A stretch of DNA of 64,000 nucleotides from Thalassospira indica (GCF_003403095.1 NZ_CP031555.1:558001-622000), one strand, 5' to 3'. Positions 34,820 to 42,390 are shown, counted from the stretch's first letter. Notes: generated by a model not told the origin, from the sequence alone. Made by a program: numbers and translations.

Positions 34820-35233
34820 ATGGCGCGTCCATATACATCACTGCCCGCTGGTGCGAAAAATCATCTTGAGGCTATGGCGGCAAATGGAATGTTGAGTGAG
34901 AGCAAGGCGGCGACTGCGTTGGGCATGCCAATCGACCAGTTTAAGCGTGTGATTGCTGATGACGCAGCCTCTAAGCAGATTTGGGAAAATGCCCTGTCCA
35001 TCGAGAAAGATGAATTGCTGGGCAAGTTGTGGAGCCTTGCGGATGGGGGCGACAGGCAGGCGGCGACCACGTTGCTGGCGGTGCGGCATGGCCTCACGGA
35101 AAAGCAACCGACTGGTGGCGGTGGTGGTGTGACTGTGAATTTCACCCTGCCTGCTGCGCTTGATCCCAGCGAGTACATGAAGACCGTGCAATCAGCGCAG
35201 AAGGCCCTGCCGGATGGTGGTGCAAATGAGTGA
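34820..35233 (+). CDS. terS: Probable terminase small subunit
   Basis: 137 residues. The N-terminal helical domain (HLEAMAANGMLSESKAATALGMPIDQFKRVI) contains a helix-turn-helix typical of small terminases that read the packaging site. Then comes an amphipathic helix (ALSIEKDELLGKLWSLADGGDRQAATTLL) that may form the oligomer. A Gly-rich linker (TGGGGGVTVNFTLP) leads to a short tail that could bind the large subunit. It stands directly upstream of the large terminase. An activator of another kind is possible, since the family match is by arrangement and size. Confidence 0.65.
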   Translation: MARPYTSLPAGAKNHLEAMAANGMLSESKAATALGMPIDQFKRVIADDAASKQIWENALSIEKDELLGKLWSLADGGDRQAATTLLAVRHGLTEKQPTGGGGGVTVNFTLPAALDPSEYMKTVQSAQKALPDGGANE

Positions 35234-35420
35234 TCGGGATGGACAGCAACCCCTTGAAGCAAAGCAGGAAAACCCTGCGGAATATACCGATTTTGACGAG
35301 CCTTGCGCTTGGCCTGATCAAGACGCCTGCCGCGCACTTAATGCCGCCTTATGGACCTGCATTGGTTTCGGATTTGGTGTTGTGTTTGGCTTTGTAAACC
35401 CCTTCGGATTTGGCCTGTAA
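35226..35420 (+). CDS. Hydrophobic microprotein between the terminase genes
   Basis: 64 residues. The ATG at 35226 overlaps the small terminase stop, and its stop overlaps the large terminase ATG (TAATG), so it is translationally coupled on both sides. The N-terminal 36 residues are acidic (DRDGQQPLEAKQENPAEYTDFDEP), and the rest is a Gly/Phe-rich hydrophobic segment with GFGFGVVFGFVNPFGFGL. This looks like one membrane-spanning helix. Alternatively it could be a disordered peptide that binds the terminase. No known family was recognised. Confidence 0.6.
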   Translation: MSDRDGQQPLEAKQENPAEYTDFDEPCAWPDQDACRALNAALWTCIGFGFGVVFGFVNPFGFGL

Positions 35421-36856
35421 TGAGTGAAATGGTTACCATTGAACCAGATAAACTAACGCCCTTGCAGGCGAAAATCATGGCGGTCCCTGATGCCTTCGAT
35501 TTGGCGCTACTGGGCGGTAGGGGTTATGGCAAGACGCGCGTTGCCCTGTTGATTGCACTGCGTTTTTGTGAGCAGTACGGCAAACATGCAAAAGTTCTGA
35601 TCGTCCGTCGCAGCTTTCCGGGCCTTGCTGAAATCGAAAGCGAATGCCAAACGATATTTGGGCAAATATACGGGGCCGCTGTTAAGTACAACAGCCAGAA
35701 ACATAGGTTTACCCTGCCCAACGGCGGCACGATTTCACTCGACCAACTCGACCACGAAAACGACTTTGCGAAATTCCAAGGCCGTTCGTTTGGATTGATC
35801 ATCGCCGACGAGGCTGGGCAGTACCCAAGCCCTGCTTTGCTTGATCGTCTGCGTTCGTCCTTACGTGCTCCAAAGGGCATTCCCACCCGTTACATTATCA
35901 CAGCTAACCCCGGTGGCCCCGGTCATGGCTGGATCAAAAAACGGCACGTACTCAGGGCCGAATGGGAGCCCTATCAGGATGAGGCAACGGGCGCGTCATT
36001 CGTCACCATCAACGGTACTTTTGAATCCAATATTTTCATCGACCAAGCTGCATACGAACGCAATTTGAAAGCGTCCTGTGCGGGCGATCCTGCACTGGCT
36101 CTTGCATGGCTCAGTGGCGACTGGACTGCGATCCGTGGTGCTTTCTTTGAGTGTCTGACGGATAAATCAATGGTGGACCCATGGAAGTCTTTACCCAAGG
36201 GCGTCGGAATAGAATACGACAACTCTTTCCTTTACCAAGGCGAGGTTAAATCCCGTCATAACTGGCGGTTTTGGATTGCTGGCGATTTCGGGACCGCTGC
36301 ACCTGCAATTTACCTTGCGATGGCAGAAAGTCCGGGTCTTGAACACGAAGGGATTTTCTATCCACGAGGCTCCAAAATCGTGTTTGACGAGGTGGCCTTG
36401 GCAGGCATTGACGATCCATCCCAAGGCCTGTTGATGACCGCCCCCGAACAAGCCGCCAGCATAAAGAGCATGACCGAGCGGTGGGGTATCCGGGCCGAAG
36501 GGGTTTTGGATGACGCATGTTTCGCCAATGTGGGTTCACAGGATGGCACGATTGCCGATCAGTTTCGTAAAGCTGGTGTGCATTTCCGCAAAGCCAAAAA
36601 AGGTTCGCGCCTGTCTGGGTGGAATGAACTTCGGACGTTAATGAGCCAAGCAGGACAGCCTGACGTTCCGGGCCTCTACATTACCAAGAACTGCCAATAT
36701 CTGTGGGAGACCCTTCCAAGCCTTCCACGTGATCCGCGTAACCCCGAAGACCTTGATACCCGTGCCATCGACCACGGCGCAGACGCACTTCGCTACGGGT
36801 GCCTACGCCGCGCCCCTATTCTCACCACCGGCATCGGTTACGCAACCGCCCGTTAA
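35420..36856 (+). CDS. terL: Terminase large subunit (ATPase and nuclease)
   Basis: 478 residues from the ATG at 35420, which overlaps the preceding stop. It is the DNA-packaging motor. The N-terminal ATPase has a Walker A LGGRGYGKTRVA (about 31-42), adenine-binding region VRRSFPGL, Walker B with catalytic Glu LIIADEAGQ (about 126-134) and coupling motif TANPGG (about 161-166). The C-terminal RNase H-like nuclease includes FWIAGDFGTAAPA and GVLDDACFANVG, and ends with DHGADALRYG, where further metal-binding acidic residues are expected. Both halves seem intact. No portal gene follows, which is unusual for a complete phage and supports the satellite reading. Confidence 0.93.
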   Translation: MSEMVTIEPDKLTPLQAKIMAVPDAFDLALLGGRGYGKTRVALLIALRFCEQYGKHAKVLIVRRSFPGLAEIESECQTIFGQIYGAAVKYNSQKHRFTLPNGGTISLDQLDHENDFAKFQGRSFGLIIADEAGQYPSPALLDRLRSSLRAPKGIPTRYIITANPGGPGHGWIKKRHVLRAEWEPYQDEATGASFVTINGTFESNIFIDQAAYERNLKASCAGDPALALAWLSGDWTAIRGAFFECLTDKSMVDPWKSLPKGVGIEYDNSFLYQGEVKSRHNWRFWIAGDFGTAAPAIYLAMAESPGLEHEGIFYPRGSKIVFDEVALAGIDDPSQGLLMTAPEQAASIKSMTERWGIRAEGVLDDACFANVGSQDGTIADQFRKAGVHFRKAKKGSRLSGWNELRTLMSQAGQPDVPGLYITKNCQYLWETLPSLPRDPRNPEDLDTRAIDHGADALRYGCLRRAPILTTGIGYATAR

Positions 36857-36877
36857 CACCCCGAAAGGAATACCAAA

Positions 36878-37615
36878 ATGGCAAATGCAATGAACCCGGC
36901 ACGACGCACCAAGCGTCACCCGTCACTGACTATGACCCGTAATTCGATTATCGAAATGAAGGCTGGGGAAAAGTGGAAAAATGACCCGGACATCAATATC
37001 GCACGGCAAGCCCACAAGCGGTACATTGAGGCCATGGACGCTATCGCCAATATGATCAATGCGCCGGACCCGCTCCTGACCCCTACGGCCAACCGTGCCC
37101 GTCTTGAGGCTGCGGGCAAAAAGGCCATTGAAACCGCGTCAAAATCTGCCGAACGGGCGAGTTCCTTTTTGAAGAAACGTATCGAGGCACTTGGCGACAT
37201 TGCTGATGAACGTCTTGGCTTGAAAAGCACCAACCCCCAAGCGGCTGAAATCCGTTCTATCTTGCGTGGAATGGAAAACAAAGAAAAGCGGGAAGTATTC
37301 AGGGATGCTATTGCAAGTGAAGATAGTGATCTTATTGGCGCTGTTCTTTCCGCAACCAATCCTTTGCTTTTGGGGGTTGACAAAGCACAAATGAAACGCT
37401 GGCGTGATGAAGCTGAAAGCGGTTTGTTGCCTGACCTTGTGCAATTCCGCGACGCTGCGGAATATACTGTTGATTTGCTTGATGACAGTTTCATTCAGTC
37501 GGTAAAGCTGATGGATCAGGTTACGGGCACACCAGATGAAGTCAGTGCGGATCAGGCGGCGATTGACGCGGCACGTAAAGCTGAGGCTGCTTTGAGTGAA
37601 GCACTGGCAGACTAA
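36878..37615 (+). CDS. Helical protein of unknown function following the large terminase
   Basis: 245 residues, rich in Ala, Glu, Lys and Asp, predicted almost entirely alpha-helical. The N-terminal segment is basic (ARRTKRHPSLTMTRNS). The middle has heptad-like helices (RARLEAAGKKAIETASKSAERASSFLKKRIEAL in part), and the end is acidic (ALSEALAD). No enzymatic motif was found. In phages the gene after terL is often the portal, but this lacks its length and fold hallmarks. It might be a packaging adaptor, capsid-interacting or scaffold-like protein. The function remains unknown. Confidence 0.75.
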   Translation: MANAMNPARRTKRHPSLTMTRNSIIEMKAGEKWKNDPDINIARQAHKRYIEAMDAIANMINAPDPLLTPTANRARLEAAGKKAIETASKSAERASSFLKKRIEALGDIADERLGLKSTNPQAAEIRSILRGMENKEKREVFRDAIASEDSDLIGAVLSATNPLLLGVDKAQMKRWRDEAESGLLPDLVQFRDAAEYTVDLLDDSFIQSVKLMDQVTGTPDEVSADQAAIDAARKAEAALSEALAD

Positions 37616-37627
37616 CGGGGGACAGTC

Positions 37628-37804
37628 ATGGAAAACGACCTGATCGGATTTGAAACCGTGATAGACAAGATCAAAGGCTGGCCCACTGAGGGGGATAGCT
37701 TCCCCCGCCCTGCCTCACGGGATGCCAATGGCAGACCGCTTTGGAATAGGGCAGAGATTGAACAATTTGCGCACCGCTTGCACGGTATTCCATACGCCAG
37801 CTAA
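37628..37804 (+). CDS. 58-residue AlpA-like protein
   Basis: An open frame of 58 codons with GGGGGA seven bases ahead of its ATG. The pattern FETVIDKIKGWPTEGDSFPRP, GRPLWNRAEIEQFAHRL matches the FP.P and WxRxEIE signature of AlpA-like helix-turn-helix proteins. The recognition helix is shortened. It shares the order F..V...I.G.WP..GD.FP.P with the 71-residue protein at 32863-33078, so the two may derive from a common ancestor. It could regulate the element or act as an excisionase. Confidence 0.65.
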   Translation: MENDLIGFETVIDKIKGWPTEGDSFPRPASRDANGRPLWNRAEIEQFAHRLHGIPYAS

Positions 37805-37871
37805 TCGTGTTTTTGCTTTTTGTGGTGTATGATTATTGTGGCGTTCAACTCAAAGTCATAGGTGGGGAAAA

Positions 37872-38390
37872 ATGGGCAACATCTTAAAAATGAACAAATT
37901 GATTGCGGGAATATTTCTCGTTTTCCTGTCTGGGTGCGCTAACACAATCGGCACGGCTCCCCAAGAAGGGTATTCCGGTTTTGATGACGCGAGGATTGTT
38001 AATTTGCCGCCGCATGGCAACGCATGTACGGGCTGGGTCTGCACAGGCCTTGGAGCGCAATGGAGCGATGAGCACCCAGATCAGGCGTTACTTATCGTCA
38101 CGGTGTTTAACGACACTACAGCGGTTACGGGAGCGTTGCTCAATATCGATGGGGAAAAAATAAGGTTGGACCCGAGCCAAGCCTCCACAAGTTTCGATTC
38201 CGAAGTGATTGCAACATCAAGCAAAGCATATCTGGTGCCGCTGAGTTTGATCAGACGGATTGTTGACGCAAAGCGTGTTTGGATGCGTGTCGAAACCCCG
38301 TCCGGTACTATCGAAGATGCGATAATTGATGGATCAACTGATAGTAAATCCTATCACGCACTGAAGCGCTTTTTGGCCGCGATTGGGTAA
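37872..38390 (+). CDS. Putative lipoprotein, element cargo
   Basis: 172 residues from an ATG preceded by GGTGGGGAAAA. The signal sequence NKLIAGIFLVFLSGCAN ends in the lipobox LSGC, which should be lipidated at the cysteine. The mature part (about 150 residues) includes two cysteines in GNACTGWVCTGLG, which may form a disulfide, and an otherwise beta-rich sequence. No family was recognised. It is the last gene before the right attachment repeat, a typical place for a phage moron or cargo gene that changes the lysogen's surface. An alternative start is the Met six codons later. Confidence 0.75.
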   Translation: MGNILKMNKLIAGIFLVFLSGCANTIGTAPQEGYSGFDDARIVNLPPHGNACTGWVCTGLGAQWSDEHPDQALLIVTVFNDTTAVTGALLNIDGEKIRLDPSQASTSFDSEVIATSSKAYLVPLSLIRRIVDAKRVWMRVETPSGTIEDAIIDGSTDSKSYHALKRFLAAIG

Positions 38391-38483
38391 ATAGTAAGGT
38401 CAGCAGCCATCACTTTTACGATGATGGGTACAATTGCGGTTATCGCAAAATGTGCTTTGTAAGTCATTGAAATATAAGGGAAT

Positions 38484-38498
38484 GTGGCAGAGAGGAGG
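38484..38498. repeat. Right attachment repeat (attR core) within tRNA-Ser
   Basis: GTGGCAGAGAGGAGG, identical to 30892-30906. It covers the CCA end, discriminator and 3' acceptor strand of tRNA-Ser, plus one base downstream. Confidence 0.85.
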
Positions 38499-38574
38499 GG
38501 ATTCGAACCCCTGAGGGGCTTACACCCCAACACGCTTTCCAGGCGTGCGCCTTAAACCACTCGGCCACCTCTCC
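38485..38574 (-). tRNA. tRNA-Ser (anticodon GGA)
   Basis: 90 nt including an encoded CCA. The acceptor stem is GGAGAGG/CCTCTCT (one G-U). The anticodon arm is CACGC-CTGGAAA-GCGTG with anticodon GGA, and the long variable arm GGGGTGTAAGCCCC is typical of serine tRNA. The T-arm is AGGGGTTCGAATCCCCT. It is the integration site of the element on its left. Confidence 0.97.
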
Positions 38575-38923
38575 ACATGCGATCTTTGATATATCGCGAA
38601 AGCGGGCGGACATTAGCCGAGACGCCCGCGCTTGACAAGGCCCAATCAGCCTCTTTTTTCACTTTGCGCAAATCCCACTGATTGGCCTGTAAAATCGCCT
38701 GTGTTTCGGACATTCAATCGCCGCAAACCCTTGGTAAACGGGGCGTTGTCGGCATCTTTACTTCTTGTTGATGTCTGATCCGTAAGGTTTGGTGTCAGGT
38801 GTTTGCAACTCATGGGTAATGTTTTGTTATACAAATGCATCCCTTTACCCTGTATGTGCAAACCATTAGGCTTTTTGTTGTTTTTCTAATATACCGACCC
38901 TGACAGGTCGCTTGGAGCGGATA
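38575..38923. other. Intergenic region containing the tRNA-Ser promoter
   Basis: About 350 bases. The left part holds the minus-strand tRNA promoter. The remainder, up to the membrane protein start, is AT-rich, and the frames present (for example minus-strand 38861-38646) lack normal composition and ribosome-binding sites. The upstream region of the membrane protein gene must include its promoter. Confidence 0.6.
38610..38638 (-). promoter_or_regulatory. Putative sigma-70 promoter of tRNA-Ser
   Basis: On the minus strand TTGTCA, a 17-bp spacer, and TAATGT, with the -10 element about 35 bases before the tRNA 5' end. The position and spacing fit a strong tRNA promoter. Confidence 0.65.
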
Positions 38924-39229
38924 ATGTGGTTTTTCCGGGCGTTGGGATGGTTACTGCTTTTTGCCAGCATTGCTGTGCTGGTCGATGATTCCATTACCGC
39001 GCTTCAAACAGGAAGTTTTCGTCTGGTCGCCGCCGGCGAGCTCTGGTATCGCCTTGATACCGGCAGTCTGAACCTGTTGCAATCCGTCATCCAGCGCTAC
39101 ATTTCCGTTTGGGCATGGGACACCATCTTTGTCCCGATCCTGTTGGCGCCGGCCCTGGTTGTCTTGTTTGTGCCATCCGCCATCCTTCTTCTGCTGACCC
39201 GCAAGCGCAAGCGTCAGCGCATTTTCTGA
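38924..39229 (+). CDS. Small two-helix membrane protein, uncharacterised
   Basis: 101 residues from ATG 38924, with GGAG seven bases upstream. There are two hydrophobic segments, LGWLLLFASIAVLVDD (near the N-terminus) and FVPILLAPALVVLFVPSAILLLL (near the C-terminus), separated by a stretch with several Trp/Tyr residues, followed by a basic tail (TRKRKRQRIF). It resembles conserved inner-membrane proteins of unknown role in Rhodospirillales; no family name can be given with certainty. Confidence 0.8.
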   Translation: MWFFRALGWLLLFASIAVLVDDSITALQTGSFRLVAAGELWYRLDTGSLNLLQSVIQRYISVWAWDTIFVPILLAPALVVLFVPSAILLLLTRKRKRQRIF

Positions 39230-39356
39230 CCTCCCGTTCGCCAGAGCTCTTCACTTAACGGGGTATTGCCCGGTTTAGCCCTTTGTCGCCTTGTCTGCAC
39301 GCGGTGCAGTCGGCACACTGCCGATAATCAGGATAACAATAGGCAGGAAAACCGGA

Positions 39357-40358
39357 ATGAAGGCATGGGTGTGCAACGCATTTGGCGAAGTACCGCAATG
39401 GGTGGATGCCTCTGATCTGGCGCCGTCGGTGCTGCAACCCGGTCAGGTTCTGATTGATGTTGCCGCCTGCGGGGTCAATTTCGCCGATACCCTGATCCTT
39501 AAGGGCAAATATCAAAAACGTCCCGAAGGTCCCTTTTCCCCCGGCTTTGAAGTCAGCGGCACGGTGCGTGCCGTCGGCGATGGTGTCAGTAATGTCAAAC
39601 CCGGCGATGCGGTGATGGCCATGCCCGATTGGGGCGGTTACGCCGAACAGGTCGTGGCTGATGCATGCCTTGTCATGCCGCTTCCCGACGGTGTTGATTT
39701 CAACAGCGCAGCAGCCTTTCAAATCGCCTATGGCACCAGCTGGTTTGCATTGAAGTATCGCGCCGATGTCAAGCCGGGTGAGATTGTGCTGGTCCATGGG
39801 GCTGCTGGCGGGGTCGGCCTGACGGCGGTCGAATGCGCCAAGCTCTTGGGCGCAACCGTGATTGCCACGGCCGGTGGGGAGGACAAATGTCAGATCGCGC
39901 GCGACCATGGTGCGGATCATGTCATTGACTATAAATCCGAAAACATCCGCGACCGGGTGCGCGAAATCACCGCAAGCCTTGGCCAACCCAAAGGTGTCGA
40001 TGTTGTTTATGATCCGGTTGGCGGTGATGTCTTTGATCAAAGCCTGCGCTGCGTTGGGCCTGGTGCGCGCATGCTTCTGATCGGCTTTGCCAGCGGCACG
40101 GTGCCGCAAATCCCGGCCAATATCCTGCTGGTCAAGAATGTCACCGCAATCGGTTTTTATTTCGGTGCCTATCTCGAACAAAATCCCGATGTTGCGCAAT
40201 CGGGCATGGCAGAACTGCTGGCGCGCCTGAAATCCGGGGCAATCCGGCCGATGATCTCGGCTGTTTATCGCCTCGAAGATGCGATGGATGCCCTGACGGC
40301 CATTCGTGATCGCACGGCGACCGGCAAGCTGGTGATTGATTGCCGTCCAAACAGGTAA
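39357..40358 (+). CDS. NADPH:quinone oxidoreductase, zinc-less medium-chain type
   Basis: A 333-residue MDR-family oxidoreductase (QOR-like), likely reducing quinones or enones with NADPH. The ATG at 39357 follows AGGAAAACCGGA. The GroES-like catalytic domain includes VAACGVNFADTLILKG and SPGFEVSGTVRAVGDG. The Rossmann domain contains VLVHGAAGGVGLTAVECA and the DVVYDPVGGDVFDQSLR motif. The zinc-ligand pattern of alcohol dehydrogenases is absent, as expected in this class. Neighbouring genes give no pathway context. Confidence 0.93.
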   Translation: MKAWVCNAFGEVPQWVDASDLAPSVLQPGQVLIDVAACGVNFADTLILKGKYQKRPEGPFSPGFEVSGTVRAVGDGVSNVKPGDAVMAMPDWGGYAEQVVADACLVMPLPDGVDFNSAAAFQIAYGTSWFALKYRADVKPGEIVLVHGAAGGVGLTAVECAKLLGATVIATAGGEDKCQIARDHGADHVIDYKSENIRDRVREITASLGQPKGVDVVYDPVGGDVFDQSLRCVGPGARMLLIGFASGTVPQIPANILLVKNVTAIGFYFGAYLEQNPDVAQSGMAELLARLKSGAIRPMISAVYRLEDAMDALTAIRDRTATGKLVIDCRPNR

Positions 40359-40434
40359 ATAGGCGGATTTCAATACACACATTGCTGGTATAGGATGAGC
40401 CCGTCCCAACCACTTCTCTGCCGGAAATCGCCGA

Positions 40435-41712
40435 ATGCCCGACGACAAAAAAAGGCCCGATCACGTCCAGTCTTCCGCAAAGACCCGTGATCAGTATGAA
40501 ACCTATCCCTATCCGGCCCGCAATCCTGAGGATGAGGACAAGCGTCTGATCACCGGATCACCGGGCAACTGGGACGAGGTCGTCCATTTTGTATTTGGCG
40601 GGCGCGATCCATCGGCACAAACCAAAAGTGGCAAAATCAAAATCCTTGTTGCCGGCGGGGGCACCGGGGATGCGTTGGTGATGCTGGCCCAGCAGGCGCG
40701 AGACCGCAAGGCCAAGGCCGACATCGTCTATATCGATCTGTCCGAAAGCTCGCGCGCCATTGCCGAGGCGCGTATCAAACGCCGCAGTCTGGAAAAGAAC
40801 GTCACGTTTGTGACCGGGTCCTTTGTCGATCTGGCATCTGAGTACGGCCCGTTTGACTATATTGATTGTTGCGGGGTGCTTCATCACCTGCCTGATCCCG
40901 ATGCCGGGCTCAGGGCACTTGCCGATGCGCTCAAACCCAATGGCGGCATGGGCCTGATGGTCTATGGCGAGTTGGGCCGCCAGGGCGTCTATCACATGCA
41001 GGAAATGATGGAACGCCTCAATGCCGAGGCGGGCGGGGCCAGGCGCCTTAATTTCGGCAAGGCACTGTTTAATTCACTACCCGGGACCAACTGGCTCAAA
41101 CGCAACCCGTTTGTCGGTGATCATATCCATGGCGGTGATGCCGGGTTTTATGACCTGTTGTTGCATCAACAGGATCGCGCCTATCGCGTCGACGAGGTGT
41201 TTGATTTTGTCGAGGCGGCCGGTCTGCGTCTGCAAAACTTTATCGAACCGATGCGCTATGACCCGACCACCTATTGTTCGCGCCATGATGTGCTGGACAA
41301 GGCGATGCACGTGCCGTTTCGTGAACGCGCAGCCCTTGCCGAATTGATGGCAGGCAACATCACCAAACACACCTTTTATGTCGTCAAGGCCAAGAACAAG
41401 GTCAAACCACCGGTCCCGTCGCCCGAACTGATCCCGACCTTTACCCGTGTGGATGGCCCGTCACTCGCCCGTTCGGTTGCCAAGACCGGCAATATCAAGA
41501 TCACCTTTACCGGCCTTGCTGTGACCCGGACCATGCCCTCGGCGTCGCCGGCGATCCTGTCGCGCATTGATGGCAAACGCTCGATTGGTGAAATCTACGA
41601 ACTGTTTGATCCCAAACCCGAAAAGTTCGAATTCAATGCCCAGTTCGCCGTGATGTATTCCGTGCTCAATGCTGCAAACCTGATGTATCTGCGCCATCCC
41701 GCCAAAAAATAG
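40435..41712 (+). CDS. SAM-dependent methyltransferase with C-terminal extension
   Basis: 425 residues. The class I SAM fold is plain: KILVAGGGTGDALVMLAQ (motif I, about 64-81), DIVYIDLSESSRAIAEARIK (motif II) and YIDCCGVLHHLPDPDAGLRALA (post-motif). The N-terminus begins DQYETYPYPARNPED, a segment seen in similar methyltransferases. About 150 C-terminal residues after the Rossmann part form a separate domain (GKRSIGEIYELFDPKPEKFEF) of a type found in peptide- or small-molecule methyltransferases. The substrate is unknown. Confidence 0.87.
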   Translation: MPDDKKRPDHVQSSAKTRDQYETYPYPARNPEDEDKRLITGSPGNWDEVVHFVFGGRDPSAQTKSGKIKILVAGGGTGDALVMLAQQARDRKAKADIVYIDLSESSRAIAEARIKRRSLEKNVTFVTGSFVDLASEYGPFDYIDCCGVLHHLPDPDAGLRALADALKPNGGMGLMVYGELGRQGVYHMQEMMERLNAEAGGARRLNFGKALFNSLPGTNWLKRNPFVGDHIHGGDAGFYDLLLHQQDRAYRVDEVFDFVEAAGLRLQNFIEPMRYDPTTYCSRHDVLDKAMHVPFRERAALAELMAGNITKHTFYVVKAKNKVKPPVPSPELIPTFTRVDGPSLARSVAKTGNIKITFTGLAVTRTMPSASPAILSRIDGKRSIGEIYELFDPKPEKFEFNAQFAVMYSVLNAANLMYLRHPAKK

Positions 41713-41738
41713 TCTGCGCCGCCATTTCCGGATGTGCG

Positions 41739-41777
41739 AAAAAAAAATGTCGGTCACAGGGGGTGCGACCGACATTT
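41739..41777 (-). terminator. Rho-independent terminator for leftward transcription
   Basis: Perfect 11-bp stem AAATGTCGGTC / GACCGACATTT, followed on the minus strand by nine T residues in total. It ends the DUF1127 transcript. On the plus strand no T-run follows, so it would not serve the methyltransferase equally. Confidence 0.85.
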
Positions 41778-41827
41778 AAATACGCACTTTCCAGCGGGGG
41801 GAGCTGGAATTGCGCTCAGGGATTAGT

Positions 41828-41860
41828 AGGGTCAGAACCAAATTAACTGGTTCTGACCCT
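41828..41860. repeat. Perfect 13-bp inverted repeat in the DUF1127 3' region
   Basis: AGGGTCAGAACCA and its complement TGGTTCTGACCCT around a 7-nt loop. There is no T-run, so it is not an intrinsic terminator. It may be an RNA-stability hairpin or processing site. Confidence 0.7.
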
Positions 41861-41866
41861 AAAGCC

Positions 41867-41968
41867 TTATTTAAGGCTGATGCCTTTCCACGCGTCCATC
41901 AGGGCTTCAATCAGAACCTGAAGCGGGAAGGTAATTGCGCTGTGAAGCGGCGATACGTTGTTCTGCAT
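41867..41968 (-). CDS. Possible 33-residue small protein downstream of DUF1127
   Basis: An open frame of 33 codons begins 45 bases after the DUF1127 stop and ends just before the long hairpin. It reads MQNNVSPLHSAITFPLQV and then an amphipathic helix with LIEALMDAWKGISLK. Its ribosome-binding site is weak. Its position in the 3' part of the same transcript and its plausible composition argue for it, but it is not similar to anything I know. Confidence 0.35.
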   Translation of the reverse strand: MQNNVSPLHSAITFPLQVLIEALMDAWKGISLK

Positions 41969-42012
41969 GACAGAATACTCAGTTGGTGCGCTTTCGCGCG
42001 GGTTAAGTCCGG

Positions 42013-42222
42013 TTAGGCTTTCCAGAACGGCTTGGCGGCTTCGCGTTTTGCGTCATAGACGGTCCAGCCGATATCGCGCAGCATGTGTGCGTCCATACCG
42101 GCCAGTTTCTGACGCAGGTCGTGGCGTTTGAGCCAAGTGCGCGCCAAGTCCAGCAGGCTGGTGGCAGTGTGGTTACGGCGGGTGGCGACAAATGCGCCAG
42201 CTTCTTTGGTGATAGCAACCAT
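42013..42222 (-). CDS. DUF1127 domain-containing small protein
   Basis: 69 residues with the DUF1127 core at the C-terminus: LARTWLKRHDLRQKLAGMDAHMLRDIGWTVYDAKREAAKPFW (the family's arginine-rich RxxL..L....L.DIG pattern). AGAGGA lies eight bases ahead of the ATG. In other alphaproteobacteria DUF1127 proteins act as small RNA-binding regulators. It is transcribed leftward, divergent from the LysR gene, and its transcript appears to extend about 270 bases to the terminator at 41739. Confidence 0.9.
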   Translation of the reverse strand: MVAITKEAGAFVATRRNHTATSLLDLARTWLKRHDLRQKLAGMDAHMLRDIGWTVYDAKREAAKPFWKA

Positions 42223-42390
42223 GATTCTAATCCTCTTTAAATCAGGCCTGCTCTCAGCGATTCAGCGGCCCGGGCATCCACGATGCGTCTGTACTAATCT
42301 CGTTAAACCCAGAGTTACCCGAAAAAACACTTGCGCTCAAACCACCTTTTGTCATCATTGCATGAGTTTTAATCATGCAAAGTCATTGTC

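Larger units (their letters stand above)
30892..38498. mobile_element. Integrated satellite-like element at tRNA-Ser(GGA), 7.6 kb
   Basis: The two 15-bp repeats are 7,592 bp apart and contain, all on the plus strand: integrase, AlpA, a small AlpA-like protein, a polymerase-like protein, a gene-free region, a small terminase-like protein, a hydrophobic microprotein, large terminase, an unknown helical protein, a second AlpA-like protein and a lipoprotein. No capsid, portal, protease, tail or lysis genes occur. Several segments are much more AT-rich than the flanking chromosome. The gene set suggests a replicating and packaging-capable satellite that borrows particles from a helper phage. A decayed prophage is the alternative. 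Confidence 0.82.

Noticed and set aside
38646..38861. A 71-codon minus-strand frame between the tRNA and the membrane protein
   Set aside because: Atypical composition, no ribosome-binding site and position in a promoter region.
41810..42016. A 68-codon plus-strand frame antisense to DUF1127
   Set aside because: It covers the long hairpin and the minus-strand frames, has no ribosome-binding site and no recognisable protein features.
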